DNA of 64,000 nt from Aliiroseovarius marinus (GTDB lineage Bacteria; Pseudomonadota; Alphaproteobacteria; Rhodobacterales; Rhodobacteraceae). A model generated the notes under the pieces. That model searched no databases. It was given only the letters and a program-made list of their open reading frames with translations, and had not been told where the DNA came from. Each line of letters begins with the position of its first letter. Positions within the stretch are counted from its first letter, which is position 1. Location: the NCBI RefSeq assembly GCF_004360145.1, contig NZ_ML178717.1, forward strand, positions 96,384 to 160,383, written 5' to 3'. Positions 45,185 through 54,525 of this stretch are shown one piece after another. The translations under genes and the position numbers were made by a program.

Positions 45185-48100
45185 TCAGCCAAACACCCCC
45201 TCGCTGGGCATTGCGGGCGGATTGACCAAGGCGTTCATCCGCTCGGCCCTGACCCCATTGATGATCTTGGCCTCGCTTGCCGTCGGCCTTGTGGCACTGG
45301 TCAGCCTACCGCGGGAAGAAGAGCCGCAGATTTCGGTCCCGATGGTGGATATCCACATCCAAGCGCCGGGCCTGAAAGCAGAAGATGCCGCCAAGCTGGT
45401 GACCGAGCCGATGGAAAGCATCGTGCAGGGCATCAACGGGGTCGAGCATGTCTATTCGCAGACCAGCGACGACTATGCGCTTGTGATGGCGCGGTTCTTG
45501 GTTGGCACCTCGGCAGATACCGCGATTTTGCGGGTGCATGACAAGGTGCGCGCGAACATGGATCGCATCCCGGTTGGGATCAACGAACCCCTGATCGTCG
45601 GGCGCGGGATCGACGACGTGGCCATCGTGTCGCTGACGCTGACCCCCAAACCCACCGCCGAACACACGACCGCCAACGACCTGACACGGATTGCCCGCAA
45701 ACTGCAGGTCGAGGTCGCCAAGATCCAAGACGTGGGCCTGACCTATCTGGTCGGCGAAAGCCCCGAAGCGATCCGCATCGCCCCGGACCCCGAGCGTCTG
45801 GCGCTGTATGGTGTCACCTTGCAACAGCTGGTCGGCAAGGTCCAAGGCGCAAACCGCGCGTTCAGCACCGGGTATATTCGCGACGGCGGGCAGCAGGTGA
45901 TGTTGGCAGCCGGCCAGACATTGCAGGCGTCCTCGGACGTTGCAAACCTGCTTCTGACCACGCGCGACAACCGCCCGGTCTATGTGCGCGACGTCGCCAA
46001 TGTCAGCTTCGTGCCGGACACCTCGGACAAGATCGTCGCCAATGTCACGCGCAATGAGGCCCGAGAGATCATCCGCACCCCTGCCGTTACGCTGGCCGTT
46101 GCCAAACGCGCCGGCGCCAACGCCGTGGTCGTGGCCGAGGAGATCCTGCACCGCGTCCACATGCTGGAGCATGACCTGATCCCCGAAACCGTGCAGATTG
46201 ACGTCACCCGCGACTATGGCGAAACGGCAGACGAGAAGGCGAACGAGCTTCTGTTCCACTTGGGGCTAGCGACGGTGTCTATCGTGGCGCTGGTGCTGTT
46301 CACCATCGGCTGGCGCGAATCCATCGTGGTCGCCGTGGTGATCCCGGTCACCATCCTGCTGACGCTTTTTGCGGCATGGGTCATGGGCTACACGCTGAAC
46401 CGCGTGTCGCTTTTCGCGCTGATCTTCTCGATCGGGATCCTTGTGGATGACGCCATTGTGGTGATCGAGAACATCGCCCGCCATTGGGGCATGCAGGACA
46501 AGGCGGATCGCGTGACCAAAGCCATCCGTGCAGTGGCCGAGGTGGGCAACCCAACCATCGTTGCAACCCTGACCGTTGTGGCAGCCCTTCTGCCGATGCT
46601 GTTCGTGTCGGGCTTGATGGGCCCGTATATGAGCCCGATCCCGGCGAACGCCTCGGCCGCGATGATCTTTTCGTTCTTCGTGGCGGTGATCATCACCCCG
46701 TGGCTGATGATCAAGATCGCAGGCAAAGCGCCTGCGCATGATCACGATGAGGAAGGCCATCACGGTGGCGTTCTAGGGCGGATCTATGCCTCGGTCGCGC
46801 GTCCTTTGCTGAAGACCAAGACGATCAGCCTGACCTTCCTGCTAGGCGCTGCCGTGATCTCGTTCGGGTCTCTGGCGCTGATCTATACCAAGGACGTGAC
46901 GGTCAAGCTTTTGCCCTTCGACAACAAGTCGGAACTGTCGGTGGTGGTCGATCTGCCCGAAGGATCATCAATCGAGGCAACCGACGCCGTGGTGCAAGCC
47001 GTGGCGCGCGAAGCCCTGCAGATGCACGAGGTTGTTTCGGCGCAAACCCATGCCGGGGCGTCCGCGCCCTTCAACTTCAACGGTCTGGTCCGGCATTATT
47101 ACCTGCGCACGCAGCCGCATCTGGGCGACGTACAGATCCTGCTGGACCACAAGGAACACCGCGAGCGCACGAGCCACGAGATCGCGCTGGAACTGCGTGA
47201 ACGGGTGAACCAATTGGATCTGCCCGCAGGTACCAACGTCAAAACGGTCGAGCCGCCCCCCGGCCCGCCGGTCATGGCGACCCTGCTGGCCGAGGTCTAT
47301 GGCCCCGATGCCGACACCCGTCGCGAAGCCGCCAGCAAGATCCGAGCGGCGTTTGACAGCGTGCCCTTCGTCGTCGATGTCGATGACAGCTTCGGCGAAC
47401 AACCACGCCGTCTGCGCATCACGATCTCGCAGGACCAGTTGGAGTTCTTCGGGGTGCAGGAACAGGACGTCTTCTCGACGCTGGCGCTTCTGAACCACGG
47501 GCAAACCGTTGGGTATTCGCATCGCGGTGAGGGCCGCTATCCGATCCCTATCATCGTGGAACGTGACAAGGCGGACCGGGTGCTGGACGAACGCTTCCTG
47601 TCCACGCCGATCCCCGCCAACGCCCTGCCCGGCGCCCGCGGCGTGGTGGAACTTGGGGACGTGATCGAGATCACTGAAGAGAAAGCCTCGTACCCGATCT
47701 TCCGGCACAACGGCCGCACGGCCGAAATGGTTACCGCCGAGGTTGCCGGAGACTTCGAAGCCCCGGTCTATGGCATGATCGCCGTGGCCGAGCAGTTGGA
47801 CGCAATGGAGTGGGAAGACGGCACCAAGCCCGAAATCCGCATGAACGGCCAGCCCGAGGATGAAAGCATCGTCACCCTGCTATGGGACGGCGAATGGGAA
47901 GTCACCTGGGTCACCTTCCGCGACATGGGGGCCGCCTTTGCCGTGGCGCTTCTGGGGATCTATATCCTTGTGGTTATGCAGTTTGGATCGTTCAAACTGC
48001 CGCTGGTGATCCTGACGCCGATCCCCCTGACCTTCGTCGGGATCATGGGTGGGCATTGGCTGTTCAACGCGCCGTTTTCGGCCCCGTCGATGATTGGCTT

Positions 48101-48383
48101 CATCGCGCTTGCGGGCATCATCGTACGGAACTCGATCCTGTTGGTGGATTTCATCCGGCATGCCGATCCCGCAAAGGACAAAGTCGAAACCCTGATCGAG
48201 GCCGGTGCCATCCGCTTCAAGCCGATCCTGTTGACCGCCGTTGCGGCGATGATTGGTGCGGCGGTGATCTTGGCCGACCCGATCTTCCAAGGGTTGGCGT
48301 TGTCGCTGCTCTTTGGCTTGCTCAGCTCGACCCTGCTGACGGTTCTGGTGATCCCCGCGATTTACCGCGTGTTCCGGACCTAA
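45177..48383 (+). CDS. RND-family multidrug efflux pump, inner-membrane subunit
   Basis: 1068 residues, typical of AcrB-like (HAE1) pumps. Proton-relay Asp pair in TM4: SIGILVDDAIVVIENIARH; large periplasmic porter and docking loops follow TM1 and TM7. A His/acid-rich cytoplasmic loop (HDHDEEGHHGG, about 521-531) follows TM6. It expels hydrophobic compounds using the proton gradient together with the upstream adaptor. The DD motif separates it from heavy-metal CusA pumps. The stop is followed by a strong terminator. Confidence 0.95.
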   Translation: MSNQPNTPSLGIAGGLTKAFIRSALTPLMILASLAVGLVALVSLPREEEPQISVPMVDIHIQAPGLKAEDAAKLVTEPMESIVQGINGVEHVYSQTSDDYALVMARFLVGTSADTAILRVHDKVRANMDRIPVGINEPLIVGRGIDDVAIVSLTLTPKPTAEHTTANDLTRIARKLQVEVAKIQDVGLTYLVGESPEAIRIAPDPERLALYGVTLQQLVGKVQGANRAFSTGYIRDGGQQVMLAAGQTLQASSDVANLLLTTRDNRPVYVRDVANVSFVPDTSDKIVANVTRNEAREIIRTPAVTLAVAKRAGANAVVVAEEILHRVHMLEHDLIPETVQIDVTRDYGETADEKANELLFHLGLATVSIVALVLFTIGWRESIVVAVVIPVTILLTLFAAWVMGYTLNRVSLFALIFSIGILVDDAIVVIENIARHWGMQDKADRVTKAIRAVAEVGNPTIVATLTVVAALLPMLFVSGLMGPYMSPIPANASAAMIFSFFVAVIITPWLMIKIAGKAPAHDHDEEGHHGGVLGRIYASVARPLLKTKTISLTFLLGAAVISFGSLALIYTKDVTVKLLPFDNKSELSVVVDLPEGSSIEATDAVVQAVAREALQMHEVVSAQTHAGASAPFNFNGLVRHYYLRTQPHLGDVQILLDHKEHRERTSHEIALELRERVNQLDLPAGTNVKTVEPPPGPPVMATLLAEVYGPDADTRREAASKIRAAFDSVPFVVDVDDSFGEQPRRLRITISQDQLEFFGVQEQDVFSTLALLNHGQTVGYSHRGEGRYPIPIIVERDKADRVLDERFLSTPIPANALPGARGVVELGDVIEITEEKASYPIFRHNGRTAEMVTAEVAGDFEAPVYGMIAVAEQLDAMEWEDGTKPEIRMNGQPEDESIVTLLWDGEWEVTWVTFRDMGAAFAVALLGIYILVVMQFGSFKLPLVILTPIPLTFVGIMGGHWLFNAPFSAPSMIGFIALAGIIVRNSILLVDFIRHADPAKDKVETLIEAGAIRFKPILLTAVAAMIGAAVILADPIFQGLALSLLFGLLSSTLLTVLVIPAIYRVFRT

Positions 48384-48416
48384 AGAACTGCCACATTCGG
48401 CGGTCCACACAAAAAC

Positions 48417-48447
48417 AAAGCAGCCCCGAAAACTGGGGCTGCTTTTT
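48417..48447 (+). terminator. Rho-independent terminator after the RND pump
   Basis: Perfect 11-base arms AAAGCAGCCCC (48417-48427) and GGGGCTGCTTT (48435-48445) with a 7-base loop, then TT, C, TTT. The clearest terminator in the window. Confidence 0.9.
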
Positions 48448-48581
48448 CTTTAGGGGCGATGACTTCCCGCCGGCTCTCTGGAGTAAGCGAACATGAAACC
48501 TGGTTCCTGTCTGGATTGTTTACAACCCAATCAATCGTCGATCGTCAGTCAGATGAACGGCAGTCCACAATCCTGAATCGC

Positions 48582-49385
48582 CTAATCCCCCACGACCAAT
48601 CCAAGCTCTTTGTCAGAGGCTGAAGGTGCGTATTTGTTGCGCGGCGGCATGGGACGGTCCTGCCATCTTGGTTCGAACACGAAGCTGGACACCTTTCGAC
48701 CATTCACCAAAGCGCCATTTCCCGCGCCCAAGGCATAGTCGTAATAGAGCTTCACGATCTCCTCTTCCGACACCTGATCCGTCGCCTCATGCGCCATGCA
48801 GGCAGCACGCCATTTTGCAACGCGGGCATAATCGGGTTCGTCTGGAAGCTCGAAATCCTCGTAATAATCGAGGAACCAGAACCGTTTGAACATTGGGGTG
48901 AACACAGCTTCGGCTAGACCAAATTCGTGAAACAGAAACGTGCCTTCAGGATTATGCTCCATCAGGAAAGCATTGATATCGCGGTAAAGCGCCAGCAGCT
49001 TTTCGTTCAAAGCCTCGCGCTGATCCATGTCCTGATTCATCACATAGATATAGCCCGCCATGGTAAAGGGGCCTTCTTTGGCGATGAGCATGGATTCAAC
49101 GGCATGCTCATACGGATCGCTGCGTCGCAAAGGCGCGCCTTCAAGGACTTCGTCAAGGTAGCGCAAAATCACCAGACTCTCTTTGAGGATCTTACCCTCA
49201 TGTGTTTCCAACACCGGCAGGGCTGTCGTGCCGCGTGTCTTTGCCAACAGCGCCGGGTCGCGCGGTTTGGTGATGTCGACGACGCGGAATTCAACCGCGT
49301 CCGGCTGGCCACGAAGGGCCAGTAGAATTTCCAACCGTTGGGAAAAGGGGCAAACAGGTATGTGGTAAACAACTGGCTTGGTCAT
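48582..49385 (-). CDS. Glutathione S-transferase-family protein
   Basis: 267 residues from MTKPVVYHIPVCPF at 49385; an upstream ATG at 49430 would add 15 unconserved residues. The N-terminal thioredoxin-like domain has CPFSQRLEILLALRG and the glutathione-site cis-Pro region TTALPVLETHEGKILKES; the C-terminal half (about 100-240) is helical. A monocistronic gene pointing towards the RND operon. The substrate is unknown, possibly detoxification or reductive dehalogenation. Confidence 0.85.
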   Translation of the reverse strand: MTKPVVYHIPVCPFSQRLEILLALRGQPDAVEFRVVDITKPRDPALLAKTRGTTALPVLETHEGKILKESLVILRYLDEVLEGAPLRRSDPYEHAVESMLIAKEGPFTMAGYIYVMNQDMDQREALNEKLLALYRDINAFLMEHNPEGTFLFHEFGLAEAVFTPMFKRFWFLDYYEDFELPDEPDYARVAKWRAACMAHEATDQVSEEEIVKLYYDYALGAGNGALVNGRKVSSFVFEPRWQDRPMPPRNKYAPSASDKELGLVVGD

Positions 49386-49801
49386 ATTTCTCAATCCATG
49401 AAAGGGCTGGCGTTGGTGCTGAAAAGTCAACGGATGCTAGATGCTGCACCAAAATAAACGACAGTGGAAGATCGTTTCCAAGCTTACTTCATGGGGCAGA
49501 AACTCATTTCGGCCGACCGATAGGAAATCCGCGAATGATGGGAACCGATCCAGACCTATGTCAACAGGTTCACGGTTGGTATCACCGATACCAACCGCTC
49601 CCTCTGACCATGCAGAAATCGTAACTCAACCACTTCACACTTTGCAGGTCAAACCCAAGATACTCAGGCGCCGAGGTGGATACACAACCACACACCGTTT
49701 AACCAAAACTCCGGCACCGTACTAAGCAACAACAGCGACGTTAACGGCGTCGCTATATGTTTGTCGGGTGCGTTGGGAAAAGGTTCATAAATAATTTACA
49801 A
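49386..49801. other. Intergenic region between the subtilase and GST genes
   Basis: 416 bases, AT-richer, without a convincing gene. It holds a perfect 11-base-arm palindrome at 49573-49597 and a weaker hairpin (AGCGACG-N7-CGTCGCT, 49734-49754) that may end the subtilase transcript on the minus strand. The GST promoter should also lie in its left part. Confidence 0.5.
49573..49597. promoter_or_regulatory. Perfect palindrome with 11-base arms
   Basis: CGGTTGGTATC (49573-49583), spacer ACC, GATACCAACCG (49587-49597). The short spacer and high symmetry suggest an operator or a tight RNA hairpin; it is about 190 bases upstream of the GST start. No T-run follows. Confidence 0.65.
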
Positions 49802-51322
49802 TTATTTGCAGCTATCGGCCTGGATCAGTCCCCAGCCGAACCGGCTGTCCCTTCCGGGACGCCCAAGGTCGCGGGACCGCTGGCGCAAAGTGTTCAGTAG
49901 CTGCTGCTTGCGCAGCCCCGAGCGCGCGACCTCTTGCGCGATGATCGCAGTGGCAAAAGCCGCTGCGTATGACGTGCCCGAGGCAAAGGTCGTGCCCCGT
50001 CCACGTGGTAAAAGCAGATCCACGCCAGGCGCGGAAAAGTCCACCTCGGGTCCGCCATTGGCGTGTTTGTACAGCCGCTCGCGCGCATCTACTGCGGTGA
50101 CGGCGATGACATTCGGATCGGATGCGGGATAGGCGACCGCTGTGCGTCCCCCATTCCCTGTGGCGGCCACCATGATCAGCCCTTTGCGGGCAACCGTTTT
50201 GACGATGTCTTCAAGGCTATCGTTCTTCGGCCCGGCCAGCGACATGTTCACGATGTCGACATTGTTCTCGACCATCCAGTTCAGACCAAGCGCAATGCTT
50301 TTCAGCCGCGCGACTGACCGACCGCCATTGCGCGCGAAGGCCACGACCGAGAAGATCTCGGCCCCCGGGCTAATCCCTTGCGGAAGCTTGTCCGTCCCCA
50401 AGCCGCTGATCAGGGCCACGATGCCTGTCGCATGATCGACCGATCCGGTGCGATCGCGCGGAAACAGGACCGAGGTGGATTTGACCGACACGCCCCGCAA
50501 AGCCGGGTTCGAGGTGTCTACCGGGCCATCGATCACCCCAACACGGACGGGGCGGTTCAGCTTGCATCCGGTGTCGGGCGCTAGGCCCAGAAGCCGATTG
50601 GCATAGGTTGTACGCCCCTTCGCAGCCCCATAGACCGAATGCTTGTCGACAATCACCGAAATCCGCTGACGGGCAAGGCGGGACCGCAATTCCGCAAGCG
50701 ACATACGCCCATTCAGGTCCACCGCAGACATCCGCGCGCCCAAAGCCCCCAAAGAGGTGTTGCGCAGAATGGACACACCTTCACGCGACATCATGGTCTG
50801 GGCGCGGGCCATTTCTGCGCTGGACCCGATCAAAAGATATTCCGGCCCGCCGCTCGGTGCGGCAACTTCATTCCGGGTGGCCCGGATGACAGGCTGGCCA
50901 TTGGGCGTTCTCAGGAAGAAACCCTGCCCCAGACCGGCACCTCGGCCCGAGCCTGCTCCACTGCCCGGTCCCGTCACGCTGCCGCCGCCATTCGGATCGT
51001 CACAAACACGTGCCGTGGCGACAACCTTGGTCGATCCATTGGGCTCGACATGAACCACATGGAACTGAACCGAATAAGGCAATCCGATCGATGGCAGCCT
51101 GATACGAAGACGGCTGGTGGTATGCGAAATCAACGTGGCCGGCAGCAATGTGCCGCTAACCCGCGTGCGCAAATTGGGCGTCGCGTTCCTAAGAAACCCG
51201 GGGGTGGGCACATCCAGAATGTCACCGGGCAGCACGCAATTGCCTCGCTGCGCCTGTGCGCTTGGCGCGACACCGAAAAGTGTGATGGCAATCAGAGCAA
51301 GGGCAAGAGCAAGGCGCTTCAC
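49802..51322 (-). CDS. Secreted subtilisin-like serine protease (S8 family)
   Basis: 506 residues with a signal peptide (about 1-24, cleavage after AQA). Residues 25-110 are a beta-rich domain, 111-135 a Gly/Ser linker, about 160-230 a propeptide-like stretch (EYLLIGSSAEMARAQTMM), and 255-506 the S8 catalytic domain. The triad is D265 (VGVIDGPVD), H297 (VDHATGIVA) and S451 (ASGTSYAAA), with oxyanion Asn about 390 (ATGNGG). The Pro usual four residues after the catalytic Ser is Ala. It acts outside the inner membrane and overlaps the anti-sigma gene by 4 bases, so it is part of the sigma-factor unit. Confidence 0.92.
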   Translation of the reverse strand: MKRLALALALIAITLFGVAPSAQAQRGNCVLPGDILDVPTPGFLRNATPNLRTRVSGTLLPATLISHTTSRLRIRLPSIGLPYSVQFHVVHVEPNGSTKVVATARVCDDPNGGGSVTGPGSGAGSGRGAGLGQGFFLRTPNGQPVIRATRNEVAAPSGGPEYLLIGSSAEMARAQTMMSREGVSILRNTSLGALGARMSAVDLNGRMSLAELRSRLARQRISVIVDKHSVYGAAKGRTTYANRLLGLAPDTGCKLNRPVRVGVIDGPVDTSNPALRGVSVKSTSVLFPRDRTGSVDHATGIVALISGLGTDKLPQGISPGAEIFSVVAFARNGGRSVARLKSIALGLNWMVENNVDIVNMSLAGPKNDSLEDIVKTVARKGLIMVAATGNGGRTAVAYPASDPNVIAVTAVDARERLYKHANGGPEVDFSAPGVDLLLPRGRGTTFASGTSYAAAFATAIIAQEVARSGLRKQQLLNTLRQRSRDLGRPGRDSRFGWGLIQADSCK

Positions 51323-51912
51323 GGAAGGTCTACACTTTCGAAAACGTCAGTTTCTGAGCGCAACGTTCCGGCCAATTGTTCGAGATCGGCTTCCGGATCA
51401 AGCGGAGATAGCCGGTACAGGCCAATCGCGGACGGACCGTCGACGATCACCAGCTCATGCATCTGCAACAAAGACGCCATCGACGCCTGCGTAACATCCG
51501 GCCGGAAACTCACAACGATATTCGCCGTGTCATCGTTGGACGACGCCAGTTCGTAAACGTCTTCCGACGCGCGGAAGTTGCCAAGTACGGCAAGCAGGGC
51601 AAGCGCTGCGGCAAGCCCACTTGAGAACGACAGAATATAGCGCCGCGTTCTGGATCGCCCTTCAAGGACTTGTTGTGGGCTGTCTTCGATGACACGCCGA
51701 AGCCGCGCCAAACCCAGATCGCCCGGACTTTGGACGTCGGATTGTTGCTGCATCGTTGCGCGAACAAGGGACAGCATCTCGGCTTCTTGCCGCAGGGACG
51801 GGTCTTGCGCCATCGCGGCCTCGACCATGTCGCGCTCGTCTTGCGACAGGGTTCCGTTGACCCAAAAGGGCAACAGCTCGATGATATGCTGACGATCTAA
51901 CTCTGAACTCAT
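51319..51912 (-). CDS. Anti-sigma factor with periplasmic subtilisin-propeptide-like domain
   Basis: 197 residues. The cytoplasmic N-terminus (about 8-60, IIELLPFWVNGTLSQDERDM) resembles helical anti-sigma domains without a zinc site. One membrane helix lies at about 91-112 (ILSFSSGLAAALALLAVLG). The C-terminal 130-195 reads IVVSFRPDVTQASMASLLQM, ending in a TLRSETDVFESVDLP tail, the pattern of the ferredoxin-like propeptide/I9 inhibitor fold of subtilisins. It overlaps the sigma gene by 4 bases and the protease gene by 4 bases. A regulator that binds the neighbouring protease is a direct prediction. Confidence 0.8.
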   Translation of the reverse strand: MSSELDRQHIIELLPFWVNGTLSQDERDMVEAAMAQDPSLRQEAEMLSLVRATMQQQSDVQSPGDLGLARLRRVIEDSPQQVLEGRSRTRRYILSFSSGLAAALALLAVLGNFRASEDVYELASSNDDTANIVVSFRPDVTQASMASLLQMHELVIVDGPSAIGLYRLSPLDPEADLEQLAGTLRSETDVFESVDLP

Positions 51913-52466
51913 GACGCTACCTTTGCATTCATTCTGCCCTGAAGGCAGTGCAACAACAACTTCTTAGCATGAAAAATACGGGTTTTGACGGTCCCTTCCG
52001 GCGCTGAAGTCACCTCGGCGATCTCGCGATAGCCCATATCCTCGTAGAACGCTAACTCAATGGCGTCTCGATGATCAGGCTTCAACTGCGCCAAACAGGC
52101 CCGCAAATGCTCTGCCTCTTGCACGGCAGAAATCTGGGCAACCGCGCTTGGTGCTTCATCCAGCTGCTCGGGCAGATCATCGGTAATCGTCAGGCGTGCA
52201 TTCTTGCGAAACACATCAATGACCTTTCGGTACGCAATCGAAAACATCCACGTTTTGACAGCAGACCGCCCTTCAAAGGCCGCCGCCCCTTTCCATACAT
52301 CTAAAAACACTTCTTGAAGTATGTCGGCCGAGAGGTAGGGATCGTTCAATTTAATGTTGATAAATCTGTAGAGCGGTCTCTCCATCTGGCGATAAAGCGC
52401 GTCGAGGGCGGTTTTGTCACCTTTTCCGATCCGGTGGATCAAAGATTTCAGCTCTGCATCTTTCAT
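51909..52466 (-). CDS. ECF-type RNA polymerase sigma factor
   Basis: 185 residues. Region 2 (about 20-90) has LYRFINIKLNDPYLSADILQ and the TWMFSIAYRKVIDVFRK motif of region 2.4; region 4 (about 125-180) has LKPDHRDAIELAFYEDMGYR and APEGTVKTRIFHAKKLL. It directs polymerase to stress or envelope promoters and is held by the coupled anti-sigma factor. It starts 9 bases after the outer-membrane protein gene. Confidence 0.94.
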   Translation of the reverse strand: MKDAELKSLIHRIGKGDKTALDALYRQMERPLYRFINIKLNDPYLSADILQEVFLDVWKGAAAFEGRSAVKTWMFSIAYRKVIDVFRKNARLTITDDLPEQLDEAPSAVAQISAVQEAEHLRACLAQLKPDHRDAIELAFYEDMGYREIAEVTSAPEGTVKTRIFHAKKLLLHCLQGRMNAKVAS

Positions 52467-52475
52467 ATCCGCGCC

Positions 52476-54407
52476 CTATCGATACACGATGTGCTTGATG
52501 TCGCTGCGCAAGGCCAGCCCAAACAGCCACCCATCCCCATTGATCATCCTACGTGACCAAGGACCTTCCATGTATTCCGCGCTGAAGACAAGCGAATGAT
52601 CTTCGACAAAGGTCCACTCGATTTCCTGCCGCAGATAGCGGGCATTCTCGCTAGAGCTGTCGCTATACTCAACAATCCCGGCCTCAAGTGCATAGTCCCA
52701 CAGGTCGGGAACAAGCGCGTAGTTCAAGCTGGCGGCTGCCCGCGCCTCCCAGAAACCCCCAAGGGTCGAGGCATGGTGGCGCAGTTTCAACTCGACCGTG
52801 GCGTCCAGCCGATCAGTGGGCGCGACCGAGGCCAGAAGCTCCAACCCATGGGCAACCTCATCCCCATCCGGCGACGCGTGATATTCCAGATCCTCGTAGC
52901 TATAGAGCACCGCATAGCTGCCGCGTTCGGTGAATTTGTTCATCCCGACGCTAAACGTAGCCAGTTGGTGATCCTGTTCAGGCAAGGCGCCCAGCGGGGT
53001 TTCAAGCCGTTCCTGCACGAACAGTTCGGACGAGAAATAGAACCTTGCGCCGTTCAGGAAACCGCCGGTGAACACATCCGGGGCATAGGTTGACTCGAAC
53101 GACAGGCGGGTCAGGCGGTCCACTGCTTGATCTGGGCTGCCCCCTTCATTGGTCCGCGCCTGTTCTGCACCAAGGGCCCAGCTCCATTCATGGCCCGCGT
53201 ATTCCAGCTCCACCCGTTTGGCGCGCTCGCCGACAATCAGGTCCGGATTGAGCGGCGAATGGAAATCCTGATCGATCTGTGAATAGCCCAGACCAAGTGA
53301 CAGCGCGTCCGGTAGTTCAGGCGGTGTCAGGCGAACATCCAGCTCGGCCTCAAGCGCCTGCCCAGTACGCCAAGCGCCACCGTCAAACCACTCGGTCTGA
53401 TCCGCCGACAGCAAGACATCTACGCGGTCGCCGACCACCGGCGCGGACAGCGATACGCCCTTGCCCCGGACATTTCCGACCGATCCGTTGGGCAAATCCC
53501 CGGCCCGCCCGTCAAAGGCGGTAAATCCAAGGCGCAGGCCAGAATTCAGAAGCGGCGCGATCTGGGTTGTCGCCCCGATGACGCGATCATTCCGGCCGGC
53601 AACGCCGATCAGATTGTCTGGACTGGTGGACAGGCCGGGTTGCAACACGAAGGCGGCGACCTCGTCCCGGTTGGCGGCATCCGCGAACCGCAAAGACACC
53701 CCGCGGCGCGATGCCTGATCAATCAGGTTTCCGTTGATGTTGTAGTAGTGCGAGCCCAGCCGTAGCGAGAGGTCCCCGCCCAGCACCGTGTGTCGAGTTT
53801 CCAAATAGTGATCGTTGATCGCGTAGTACTCGCCGGTCTCTGGGTCCGGCAATGCCGCGCGCGAGAAGCTTAGACCGCCACGCAGCAGACCATCTTGGAT
53901 ATCGAAATCCAGCCGCCCTCCGAACCCGGTATAAGCTTTATGCGCATCGCGATTACCAACCACACCGCTTTCCAATTGGACGGCAACATAGGCTTCGGTC
54001 GTGCCCGCCGCGACAAGCGTGAACTCCCACCGACCAATAACAACGTCGCCCCGCGCGGTTTCTTCATAAAGCACAAGCTCGTGCGTGTTGCCGGTCAGGT
54101 CTGAGGGCACTTTCAAGCGCAGTGTCTTGCCAGACAGGTCCAGAGCGGTCCAGACTCGCACACCGTCGATCTCGACTTTCACACGCGCGAGTGGAAGCAG
54201 CTGATCAATCTCGATGGACAGGATTTCACCGGGTTGCGCATCGCCCAACGACACGCGATCGCTTGCTGGCGCTTTTACTGGCAGAAACAAAATCAGCAAT
54301 GCGGCGATCCACGCCCCAAGCATGCTTGATTTTTGCCCGCGATAGCTTTGCACCAATAGTCCCTCGTTTGCGTCGGGGCTTACTAACGGGGCGCCGTTAA
54401 ATCTCAA
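52476..54407 (-). CDS. Predicted outer-membrane beta-barrel protein
   Basis: Up to 643 residues; an internal ATG at 54323 (MLGAWIAALLILFLPVKAPA) would begin directly with the signal peptide and is a good alternative start. After cleavage near APAS, residues about 50-150 form an Ig-like beta domain (LARVKVEIDGVRVWTALDLS), then about 490 residues alternate polar and aromatic/hydrophobic residues with many Tyr, Trp and Gly, as in large outer-membrane barrels. No TonB box or plug was recognised. It is the first gene of the sigma/anti-sigma/protease unit, so it may be the sensor, the channel or the main target; the role is unknown. Confidence 0.75.
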   Translation of the reverse strand: MRFNGAPLVSPDANEGLLVQSYRGQKSSMLGAWIAALLILFLPVKAPASDRVSLGDAQPGEILSIEIDQLLPLARVKVEIDGVRVWTALDLSGKTLRLKVPSDLTGNTHELVLYEETARGDVVIGRWEFTLVAAGTTEAYVAVQLESGVVGNRDAHKAYTGFGGRLDFDIQDGLLRGGLSFSRAALPDPETGEYYAINDHYLETRHTVLGGDLSLRLGSHYYNINGNLIDQASRRGVSLRFADAANRDEVAAFVLQPGLSTSPDNLIGVAGRNDRVIGATTQIAPLLNSGLRLGFTAFDGRAGDLPNGSVGNVRGKGVSLSAPVVGDRVDVLLSADQTEWFDGGAWRTGQALEAELDVRLTPPELPDALSLGLGYSQIDQDFHSPLNPDLIVGERAKRVELEYAGHEWSWALGAEQARTNEGGSPDQAVDRLTRLSFESTYAPDVFTGGFLNGARFYFSSELFVQERLETPLGALPEQDHQLATFSVGMNKFTERGSYAVLYSYEDLEYHASPDGDEVAHGLELLASVAPTDRLDATVELKLRHHASTLGGFWEARAAASLNYALVPDLWDYALEAGIVEYSDSSSENARYLRQEIEWTFVEDHSLVFSAEYMEGPWSRRMINGDGWLFGLALRSDIKHIVYR

Positions 54408-54436
54408 GAAAAAACCGCCTCAAACACCTAGAGATA

Positions 54437-54440
54437 GACG
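54437..54440 (-). promoter_or_regulatory. Possible ECF-type -10 element upstream of the operon
   Basis: On the minus strand CGTCTA is found about 30 bases before the outer-membrane protein start region. CGTC is a common ECF -10 core, but no convincing -35 partner at 16-17 bases was found, so this is only a hint of autoregulation. Confidence 0.2.
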
Positions 54441-54525
54441 AATATGTCTCAGAAACCTCGCTTACAACTACCTGAAGATGAGCAGCCACCCTCAGACTAC
54501 CGCATAAGCCTTTGCGGTGGCGAAC

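Noticed and set aside
49441..49725. 94-residue plus-strand frame between GST and subtilase
   Set aside because: Basic, low-complexity translation with no motif; it covers a perfect palindrome better explained as a regulatory site.
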